From: Alphaproteobacteria bacterium
GTDB taxonomy: Bacteria; Pseudomonadota; Alphaproteobacteria; Micavibrionales; Micavibrionaceae
Length of the DNA stretch: 40,535 nt
Assembly (NCBI GenBank): GCA_028282385.1
Contig: JANQIB010000090.1
Location: 1-40,535 of the forward strand
Direction of reading: 5' to 3'
How positions within the stretch are numbered: position 1 is the first letter of the stretch; every line of letters starts with the position of its first letter. The position numbers were made by a program, and so were the translations under genes. Below are positions 27,901-35,500 of the stretch, piece by piece. The notes beneath the pieces are model-generated. The model was given only the letters and a program-made list of their open reading frames with translations. It was not told the DNA's origin and made no database searches.

Positions 27901-29325
27901 GTCATTAATCGCCAGAGGCGCATCATCCGCAATCTTAACAACAATAAATGTATTGGCCGAATCAAGATCTTGGTCCAGCGCCGTATAACCGAACCGGATT
28001 TCGATTTCATCATCTGGATCATATTCATTTGCGTGATCAAACGGACCGTTTTGCGTGTAAGTGTATTCCCCGGTTAAACGGTTGACTTCGATCGAAAAGA
28101 GAACGTCATTGCCAATTCGTCCTTCATAACCATCCTGAACCTGGAAAAAACGAACCTCTTCTCCTCCGGAGAAAATTCTATTGGCCTGAACCGTAGATCC
28201 GTTAATCTGCACAGTCCCGTTCGGTACGATTGAACCCGGACCGTCATTGCCAAAATCAACAATAATCTGCCCCGTTCCAACCAAAGGACCAAGATCGCTT
28301 TCATCAAGCGCATTCACAGGCGGACTTGTGACTTCAGGTGTTGTATCAATATCAGCATTTTGTGCAATGATCGGTTCAACCTGTGTTAGCTCAGGAGCCT
28401 CATAATTTAATGCTGTCGCATTAATTGCGCCAATTGCACCTTTCCCGGCCAGATCAACATCTCCCGGACGGCTGCCATAGCCGTAACCGCTATTGCTGGC
28501 TCCAGCGGGCTCACCAGCCGCTGGTTCAACATCAGCGAGAGCCTCAGCCACTTCTTCCATAGCGATTTCTTCTTCGCTTAACTCTTCGACAGCTTCCTCC
28601 GCGCCGGCTGCTGTTTCAAGCTCTGCCAGCTGTTCCGGAGACATTTCACTCTCTTGCGTGTCAGCTTCTACAGCAGCCTGGCGAATATCACCCTGATCTT
28701 CTGCTTTTCCATCTTCTTCGATCACTTCTTCAATTGTGGTCTCCCCCATCGCAAGCTGCGTGAGAATATTCACAAGATCCGTGTTTGTCGCTGTACAGAG
28801 CTGTGTATCCATCGCAATTTGCGGCGGTGTTGAAGATGCCATCGCCTCACTGTAATTGCTCAGCACAAGCTGACCGCCATTTTCAAATGTCATCGTGAAT
28901 TTGCCGTCTTGCAGCTGCGTGCTAACCGGCGCATCCAGAGCAAAAGAGAACAGGTAAGATTGACCGTTTTCCAGAGAAATTTCATGGGCAACGCCTTCTG
29001 CCGGCGCTTCAATCACAATATCGTTCGCTGCCTGGGACTGGGCTGTCAGCGTTGTTGTCAGACCGGATTTGAGGAGAGCAGGGTCTACAACTGTGCCGTC
29101 AGCCAGGCGAAGAATATTTCCACCTGCGATCAGGCTGTCAAAATTTTCGATTGTCAGATCACCGCCCTGAACGAAACTGATTTCAAGCGCGCCACTTTCC
29201 GTCATGCGGATCCCGTCAATATCTCCGGGCTGGAAATGCAAGTCGACCGAAGTTTCCGTCGGAATTTGATAATCCACTGACGTGCCTGCCTCTGGGCGGG
29301 CCAGAATAACCGTATTACAAGTCAT
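21916..29325 (-). CDS. Giant type I secreted surface protein 1 (VCBS / T1SS-143 repeats)
   Basis: The 2469-residue protein has an N-terminal module (1-200), an acidic linker (200-300) and a repeat region (about 340-2000) in which eight T1SS-143/DUF5801-like units and six VCBS-like units largely alternate. One T1SS-143-like unit lies after the EF-hand-like calcium block. The C-terminal secretion region ends in DGNLVV. It is acidic and nearly cysteine-free (Cys3 and Cys177 noticed). No GGxGxDxxx RTX nonapeptides are visible. By family knowledge such proteins are exported by type I systems and serve as adhesins or biofilm proteins; the exporter genes are next downstream. The ATG has a GAGGAGA Shine-Dalgarno 7 nt upstream. 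It is a tandem paralogue of the next giant gene. An S-layer or matrix role is an alternative. Confidence 0.92.
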   Translation of the reverse strand: MTCNTVILARPEAGTSVDYQIPTETSVDLHFQPGDIDGIRMTESGALEISFVQGGDLTIENFDSLIAGGNILRLADGTVVDPALLKSGLTTTLTAQSQAANDIVIEAPAEGVAHEISLENGQSYLFSFALDAPVSTQLQDGKFTMTFENGGQLVLSNYSEAMASSTPPQIAMDTQLCTATNTDLVNILTQLAMGETTIEEVIEEDGKAEDQGDIRQAAVEADTQESEMSPEQLAELETAAGAEEAVEELSEEEIAMEEVAEALADVEPAAGEPAGASNSGYGYGSRPGDVDLAGKGAIGAINATALNYEAPELTQVEPIIAQNADIDTTPEVTSPPVNALDESDLGPLVGTGQIIVDFGNDGPGSIVPNGTVQINGSTVQANRIFSGGEEVRFFQVQDGYEGRIGNDVLFSIEVNRLTGEYTYTQNGPFDHANEYDPDDEIEIRFGYTALDQDLDSANTFIVVKIADDAPLAINDGHTLVEDQVVTGNILDNDDLSNDVGNEITQIQINGDVFTMPASGSLTVTGLYGVLEIQENGDYAYTANHDNPDGTDVFRYTLRDFDGDTSAADLSFDVSPIDDVPVIIEDDIHTVDESDLGPIVVNGTVDVDYGTDGPGTVSGTNSFASGGSLLNDELTSGGVPVTVNYSASTGTYTGMAGSETIFTMTILEDGSYTFELLGTLDHADPDDPNDIIDLHFGVIAEDLDDDTAESMITIQVKDDVPTIGDSRGDVDETNLESGDLVYQDSVDHNLGAELGSIQTAGDMVATVGNNPVTLTSDGQDITVTRTTTGFEGQAGGQTVFTLTIDPDTGAYTYTQMAALDHPDGTDANDIITLNFPIEVITIDNDSDGALISIEVADDGVVAQDDINGVEEDQSITGSLMANDDLSVDLDNTVTNIHFDGTDHAVPAGGSVTITAEYGTITVASDGTYTYQTTAEDPDGVEEFTYTLTDGDGDNSTATLEVRVTPDGEPVAVHGEGNIDESLLSPGPLVLSGQVDVDYGADGTGSVAGNGNFSSSYALTSGGVAVVVSQTATGYVGMAGSETIFTLTIEDDGSYAFELEGTLDHAESTDPNDLVSLSFGVTASDADGDTVDGTIKINVLDDAPVAYNDFSGAEEDQFISGNVLHNDELSEDDANTVTKIMFDGTEYDVPETGVTTITADYGTFTIGSDGTWTYQATAEDPDGNELFTYILKDADGDENPADLNIRVTPDGEPIEITGEGIVDETSLTPGPAITHGTMNVDFGQDGYGSIETTGDFQATGSLTDLTHKGIPVNVTQTATGYVGMAGSTEIFELTINQDATYSFELFETLDHADPLDPNDAIKLDLGFGVTAVDVDGDTVNGYLTITILDDAPVARDDAFTVKSEGDADLSNQVSDTVLTNDELSEDDANSVTAVIFKGVKHDVPSGGSVTVNGDHGVLVIKADGQFTYTANDGLESEEQDTFTYHLTDSEGDTDTAELELTVQAAPDDAPIVVNAKDMVDETALENGTIVEVGKVNVDFGIDAPGSITGNGDFNVSGAFAGNKLTHDGKVVNVAYNANNGMYTGTAGGVKIFTLQIAQNGDYTFKQFQSLDHGNKDSANEALHLNFGVKATDDDGDTGTGTIKITVRDDGPKAVNDGTRSVNDGNTLTGNVLSNDDMGSDAGGKLSQITFDGNTYNVSVSGRTINTPNGKLIINQDGSYTYTSKEVNGTKTDTFTYTLKDGDGDTNTASFSFKVTDNDRPVIKDATKTVDETGGFDTVEGKVEVTSGDAWHTESANKFWSSTALKHDGRAVKVTSSETGYYEGKVEGGKAGDSLVFKLWIEEDGSYKFKQYKSLDHPNKNNADDPITLNFEVKVTDSDGDTDKGVIKIVVKDDGPKAKNDTIQDKGKVNLLSNDDFGQDGKDEQAVIRFKVGNKWYEAGQKVNTAFGKITVKENGTYELLSRKSTTETTQRVTRRWSDMTTDYEHVETTTTTTKLGGKINIVYEIRDDDGDTDTATVSVTMSQQVSKKVTTHLNQFTRPERGDGDGGDGSPLVLDLDRDGIEMTNVRDGITFDVDHTEDVDEAMIGWVEADDAWLAIDKNDDGQINDINELFGNTETEGYRELAELDTNDDGVIDANDEQWGELLAWRDLNQDGISQENELFSMEDVGITSISLQTIMTDYFLNGNWTAYESVITFADGSTSTMADVWSQYISVAAFQQVIDVLGEEAAYAWLDETYNTYTTFLDNSVFVIGEDGPVAIGSTDKVEEGDLENGPAIVENSLIVAYGEDEPGTVTGNGKFDVGGSLAGNELTHNGVAIAVAYDNGIYTGMAGDVQVFALNIQTDGTYSFTLYETLDHGGEASNLSDVIMLQFGLEVTDNEGDVSETAIRIRINDEGALIETQDEEEAPLFSEYGIEDSFLFETIGEAASTIREFNVAEGDSIDLSQLLDADGAETTEAIGDYVQMRTEDGNTIISVDTDGAAGPAEAQDVVVLEDTTGLDMADMLNDGNLVV
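22930..23304 (-). other. EF-hand-like calcium-binding block in giant protein 1
   Basis: After a Gly/Asp-rich linker and LVLDLDRDG, three close matches to the DxNxDGxI loop occur: DKNDDGQINDINE, DTNDDGVIDANDE and DLNQDGISQENE. They probably bind Ca2+ outside the cell and help the protein fold after export, taking the place of RTX nonapeptides. Confidence 0.75.
23330..28308 (-). repeat. Alternating T1SS-143-like and VCBS-like protein repeats in giant 1
   Basis: T1SS-143-like units start at (V)DE..L and contain DFG.DGPG, TGMAG..IFTLTI and LDHAD.DDPND. VCBS-like units contain a DD(A/G)P start, NDELSEDDANTV, YGT.TI..DG.(Y/W)TY and DPDG...FTYTL.DGDGD. I count seven and six respectively in this stretch. 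The last VCBS-like unit is aberrant, with a Thr-rich insertion. Confidence 0.8.
28513..28614 (-). other. Acidic linker with TAAG and PAAG motifs in giant 1
   Basis: Residues 238-241 are TAAG and 268-271 are PAAG. They sit in a Glu-rich linker between the N-terminal module and the first repeat. LapG-type periplasmic proteases cut LapA-type adhesins at TAAG/PAAG sites after an N-terminal retention module. The match is suggestive only, because no lapG or lapD gene is in the window. Confidence 0.4.
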
Positions 29326-29442
29326 GATGATCTCTCCTCAATATACGTCCCTATCCTCAGGATAACGATAAAACCTAAATAAACCTTTAAGCTTTGAAGG
29401 CGGGTGTATTCCCTGATACCCGATTCCAGCGCTTATATTATT

Positions 29443-29472
29443 ATGTTAATTAATAGGAAGAACAGGATGCAA
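29443..29472 (-). promoter_or_regulatory. Possible promoter of giant gene 1
   Basis: On the minus strand a -35-like TTGCAT (29472-29467) and a -10-like TAACAT (29448-29443) are separated by 18 nt. The same TTGCAT hexamer forms the -35 proposed for giant gene 2. The surrounding DNA is AT-rich, and the assignment is weak. A small inverted repeat (CGGGT...ACCCG, 29401-29422) lies downstream of it. Confidence 0.3.
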
Positions 29473-29490
29473 ATTTAACGGGCAGGTGAA

Positions 29491-29506
29491 TTAACGGTTT
29501 GTTAAC
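29491..29506. promoter_or_regulatory. Putative CtrA binding site TTAA-N7-TTAAC
   Basis: The sequence TTAACGGTTTGTTAAC matches the full CtrA consensus TTAA-N7-TTAAC and is palindromic. It lies in the gap between the two giant genes, about 166 bp upstream of the giant gene 1 start and just upstream of the suggested promoter. CtrA is the response regulator controlled through DivL in alphaproteobacteria, and a DivL gene is in this window. Confidence 0.45.
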
Positions 29507-29523
29507 CATCGCGGGACACCATT

Positions 29524-29554
29524 AAAAAACCGCCCGAGGAGAGGGCGGTTTTTT
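29524..29554. terminator. Strong terminator after giant gene 2
   Basis: The perfect stem CCGCCC/GGGCGG (29530-29535 with 29543-29548) has a 7-nt loop and is flanked by six A and six T. It is competent on either strand. It ends giant gene 2, so the two giants appear to be separate transcription units. Confidence 0.88.
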
Positions 29555-29581
29555 GTTTTATATCAAACGATTAAGTCTGAT

Positions 29582-32500
29582 TTAAACGACCAGGTTCCCG
29601 TCCTGGACAAGATCCTCGATATTAATATCCGTCTTGTCTTTCAGGCGGCAGATATCCTGTGCATTTTGGACATCTCCTGATCCTGTCTGATCGATTGAGA
29701 TAATCGTGTCACCATTTTCCACGCGGGCGAAAACAAATGCATTAATGGCATCCGTGATGTCATCCTGTCCTTCCAGAAGATGAGAAAGATCAAGACTGTC
29801 ATTCTCTTCAACATTGAAGTTGGAAATTGATGCGGCAAACTCACCGGCAGCTTCGATCATAAAGTGATCTGCCCCGTCCGTTCCGCTGACAATTTCATTG
29901 GCCGCAACATCGATCATGTTTACGATCATATCATCATCAACGTTCTCATACTTAAACCAAGCATCGACAATATCATAAGTCTGTCCATCCGCGGTCATGT
30001 AAGAAGATACATGAGATATCCAGTTGCCTTCAATATACAGATCATCCGGCATCTCAGCATTGAGATTAATACTGACAATACCAATTTGAGCAAGAGTCAG
30101 CATTTCATTCGTATCTGACACACCATCCTGGTTACGGTCCTGCCAAACAATCAAATCATTAAAGATCTCGTCTTCAGCACTGATAATTCCATCTCCGTTC
30201 TCATCATAAGAGGCCAGATTTGCAAACCCGTCCGCATGCTCATCCGTATCCCCGAACAGCTCAGTCTGATCATTAATCACACCATCACTGTTCCGATCCA
30301 GTGCCAACAAGGCATCATCGGGGGCTGCCCAGGCTGTTTTCTCGGCAATGCCGTCATTGTCAATATCAAAAGAAACACCATTATCTTTGGTTGTAAGTTC
30401 AACCCCGTCACCATCAAGATCAAGGACCAAAGGTGTACCATCACCGTCACCATCGCCGGCGCCATCTCCGCGATCACCAATCCATGTTGTTTCGGTTCTC
30501 ACCTGTACGCTGACGCTTTCAACAGGATCAAGGTTAACAGTCAGAAGAGCTGTATCCGCATCCTTATCAAAATCCTTGATTTCGTAAGTGACCTTCAAGG
30601 TTCCACCCACTTTTGTCGTGGTCGTAGTCGTGGTGATCTCCGTGATCTGCACGTTTCCTTGAATATAAGTTCTACTTGTCACTTTACTACTGACGGTCGT
30701 TTTCCGATCCGTAAGTTGGTAATGACCATTATCATCCAACGTAAATTTACCCAGACTGGTATTGATAGTTTTTCCGGAATCATACCACTTGTTACCAACT
30801 TTAAATCGTGTTAGTTCGCCTTTTCCATCTTCACCAAAACTATCATTCTTCAAAACGTTATCTTTGAGATCGTTTTTAAAGGTATCGTTTTTCGCATTCG
30901 GCGCATCATCTTTAACATTAATTGTCAGCCAGCCCTGATCCGTATCTCCGTCTTTATCCGTCGCCGTCACGCCGAATTTCAGCTTGATAATCTCGTTCGG
31001 ATCGTTGGGATCATTATGATCCAGCGCCTTGAACTGCTCGTACCTGTACGACCCGTCCGCATTCACCTTCAGCTTAAAGACCGTCTTTCCGCCGGCTGTA
31101 CCAGTATAAGTGTTATTTGACGCATTAAACGTCACATTCACATTGGCACCATTAGACTTCAGCGTACCACCTGTCCGACCCGATGCCTCAAACCGGTTGT
31201 CTCCTGTTACCGTCCCCGGGCCGTCGCCATTGTAATTCACGTCCAGACCACCCGTCACATTCAGGTTCAGGTTGCTCTCATCTACCGTCTTCTCGCCGTT
31301 CGTGACAACAGGCTGGCCATCTTTCTCAATATTGACAATCAGCTTGGCGGTATCTGTATCACCATCATAGTCTTCCAGCGTATAGGTAAAGACATCCGTA
31401 CCCTGGGCATTATTATTGCCCGTCGGTGTATAGGTGTAAGCACCCGTAGAGTTAATCTTCAACGTCCCGTATGTGCCGTTAATCGTGACATTTCCTGAAG
31501 ACGGAACAGCATAGTTTGTGCCGTTAAAGTTAACATTGATGACTTTGCCGTCTTCATCGGTTCCGACATCATCGTTATCTGTCACGTTACCGGTAATCGC
31601 TGATCCGCCAGCTTCGCCGCCAATTGTATCATTTACAGCTTTCGGACCATCATCATGAACATCAATAATGATATAGCCGTTATCAGAATCACCGTCACAA
31701 TCCGTAACTTCAACACCGAATTTCAGCCAGATGACATCATTCGGGTTATTCGGGTCCGGATGATCAATCTGGTCAAACTGGGTGTATGTGTACTGCCCGG
31801 TCTGAGAATTCAACGTCAGGGTAAAGATTGTCGTATTCCCGCCATTGACCGTTCCAACATAACCATTGGCTGTTTGTGTCACTGTGATCGGACGTCCCTG
31901 TGATTCAAGTGTCACAGGCTGACCATTCATTTGGAACAGCGCAATGAAATCATTATTCGGCTCCAGACTTCCTGCACCATCATTGCCAAAATCAAAATCA
32001 ATTGTGTCGGATACAGAAATAGAAGTCTGACCGTCCAGATCGGTTTCATCAATAATCGTGAATTTGCTTTCAACAACCGGACCGTCATCATAGACATTGA
32101 CGCGGATTGTCCCTGTGTCTTTGTCACCATCCGCATCTTCGGCTTCAACACCAAAATCAAGATAGATCATATCATTTGGATCGTTCGCATCAGCGTGATC
32201 CAGAACACCGGTTTGTGTAAAGGTGTAATCCCCGTCACTTTCAATAACCAGTGTAAAGATTGTCTGACCGTTAGCCGTTCCTGTGTAGGTCCCGGTTTGT
32301 GTATTATAAGTCACACTCACTTCATGACCACAACTTGTCAGCGTTTGTGCTGTCGAACCGCCGAATGTGAAAGTATCTGTTCCGGCGAATGTGCCCGGAC
32401 CGTCATTGCCAAAATCAGCTTCAAGCTTATCTGTGACGACAATCGGACCGAGATCGGTTTCATCCGTCGTGACTTCTTCAGGCTGAACCAGAATCGGATC

Positions 32501-35500
32501 ATCATCCGGACAAACAGTAAAGGTTAAGTCCGCAGTATCTGTATCACCGTCATAGTCCCGAAGAACATATGTGAAAACGTCAGTTCCATCCGGATTATTG
32601 CTGTTCGCCAGGTAGCTGTATTCACCCAGCGCATTGATCGTCAATGTTCCGTATGTTCCTGTGACCGTTGTATCTCCGGAAGAGGCCACAGCATATTCTG
32701 TCCCGTTAAAGATAACGGCCGTAACAGTGTTATCCTCATCTTCACTGAGCTCATCATTGTCTGTGACATTGCCTGTGTAAGTCTCACCTTCGTTAACTTT
32801 ATAGGCTCCATCATCATAAGCCACCGGACCATCATCCAGAATGTCGATCTTCAGGACACCATCAACTTCTTCACCGGCAGGATCCGTCACTGTGATACCA
32901 AATTCAAAACCAACCTGAACGGTATCGTTTGGATCTTCATCATCGCCATGATCAATCGTGTTATAGAGCGTGAACTCATAAGTTCCATCGTCATTCAGCG
33001 TCAGATCGAAAATATCGACACTTCCGGCTGTTGCTGTGTAACCAGAGCCATCCGGCTTGGCTGTTACATCAATTGTAACGCCCTGGTGGGTCAGTGTTGT
33101 CGCAGAACCTGTCACCGAGAAATTCCCATTGACACTCACATCGCTAAAGCTGATCACACCGCCATCAATATCAATATCACCGGAAACAGTAACCGGACCG
33201 TTTTCGAGATCTGTTTCGTCAACAAGATCCTCACCGCTGACAACAATCGGGTCGCCCTGCGGCGTAACGCGAATGCTCAGTTCAGCTGTATCCGTGTCAC
33301 CATCACCATCTTGCAATGTATAAGTGAACAGATCTGTCCCATCCGGATCAGTCGCTGTCACCTGATAGGCCCAGCTCCCGTCGGAATTGATTGTCATTGT
33401 TCCGTAATCAGTTGTGAAAGAGCTGCCAACTGTATAATCAACGCCCTTATAGTTAATACCAATCACTGTATTGTCGATATCTTCAGACAATTCGTCGTTA
33501 TGAAGAACATTTCCTTCGATCAGATCATCTTCCTCACCGCCGGAGAAATCATCATGAGCAACAGGTGCATCATCATAGACAAGAACATTGATTTCACCGT
33601 CCGCTGTATCGCCATCGGCATCTTCAATTGTGATACCAAATGTCAGATGAATAACATCGTTCGGATCTGTCCCGTCTGCATGGTCTAAAGGCTCGAAAAG
33701 CTGGAAGGTGTAATCGCCCGTATCCTGAACTTCAATACTGAAGACCAGTGTACCGTTTGCATAACCTTCATATCCATTTGACGTCGCTGTCACAACAACA
33801 TCAACACCGTTTGAGGTCAGATCATTGTTCAGAAGCGAACCACTGGATGCGAAACTGTCATTCGGGTAAATCGTACCGGCACCGTCAATCCCGAAATCGA
33901 CATTGATCGTATCGTTGAATAAAAGCGGGCCAGGTGTCAGATTTGTTTCATCAACTGCTAAAAACTCACTGACCGCAACCGGCTCACCATCCGGCGTGAC
34001 AGTAATTGAAAGAGTGGCCGTATCCGTATCACCGTCCCCATCTTCCAATGTGTAAGTAAAGACATCTGTGCCGTCAGGATCATTGCTGTTTGCCGTATAT
34101 TCATAGGTCCCATCGGAATTCATTACCAGAACGCCGTAAGCACCGGTAACTGTAACCGACCCGCCGGACGGAACTGTGTAGTCTGTACCGTTAAACTGAA
34201 CATTAGTGACTGTATTCGGCTCATCTTCACTGGGTTCATCATTGGCCGTTACATCACCGGTAATGAACTGAGATTCTTCAGCGCCGTTAATATCGTCATT
34301 GGCAACCGGACCATCATCAGCAACACTGATTGTAATCAGGCCGGTATCTGTTTCCTGATCGACGGAAACAACCTCAACCGGGAAGCACAATTCAATAATA
34401 TCATCATGATCTGCTGTATCCGGGTGATCGAGCGTTTCATATTGCGTGTACGTATACGCTCCTGTTGTTGGATCAACCTCCAATGTAAAGACCAGAGTCG
34501 TCCCGGCATAACCTTCATAGCCATCAGTTGTTTCTGTGACCACAACAGCCGTGCCGTTTGACGTCAGGGAAATCGGGCTGCCATTGGCTTTGGCTTCGAA
34601 TGTGCCGCCGCCCGGAGACACGCTGCCCAGATCCTGACCAAAGTCCGTATCAATAACATCCTGCCAGATCAGCGGATCTTGCGTGTCGAAATTGCTTTCA
34701 TCCACGTTTCCGGCACTGTTGCCAATTGTCGGAACATCGTCTTTTACCCGGACGCGGATTGTGGTTTGCGCTGAATCACCGTCATAATCGATAATCTCAA
34801 CACCAAAATCGAGATTGATAATATCATTCGGATCATTCGGATCCGCATGGTCAAGTGTTTCCAAAAGCGTAAACTCATAGGTCCCGTCACTATTCACCAC
34901 CATCGTGAAGACAGTCGTTCCACCGGCATCGCCTGTATACGTTCCGGTATTGGAGTCATACGTTACAATAACGTCTGTACCATTATGTGTCAGCGCACCG
35001 TTAAGCTGTGAACCGCTGGAATCGAAGTCGCCGTTTGCAGCGAAACTGCCTGCACCGTCCTGACCGTAATCACCAGTTACCTGCCCACTAACAACAACAG
35101 GACCGAGATCTGTCTCATCAACCGTTTCCTGTGCACTTTCAATGGACGGGGCATCGTCGGCAACATTAACCGTAATTGTCCCGGATGTGACATCACCGTC
35201 ATAATCTTCCGCATCAAACCCGAAATTAAGAACGATGACATCATCCGGATCATTACCGTCAGCATGATCGAGAGGACCAAGAAGCTGGAAAGTATAAGCT
35301 CCATCAGTATTGATGTTCAGTGTAAAGATCGTCTGACCGTTTGCCGTTCCGGTATATTGTCTATTGTTGGAATCATAGGTCACAACAACCGTTTCACCGT
35401 TACTGGTCAGGGTATTATTCAGCAATGAACCGCTGGCGGAAAACGTATCGTTCCCTAAAACTACGCCTGGGACATCAGCGCCAATCTCAAACGTAACTGA

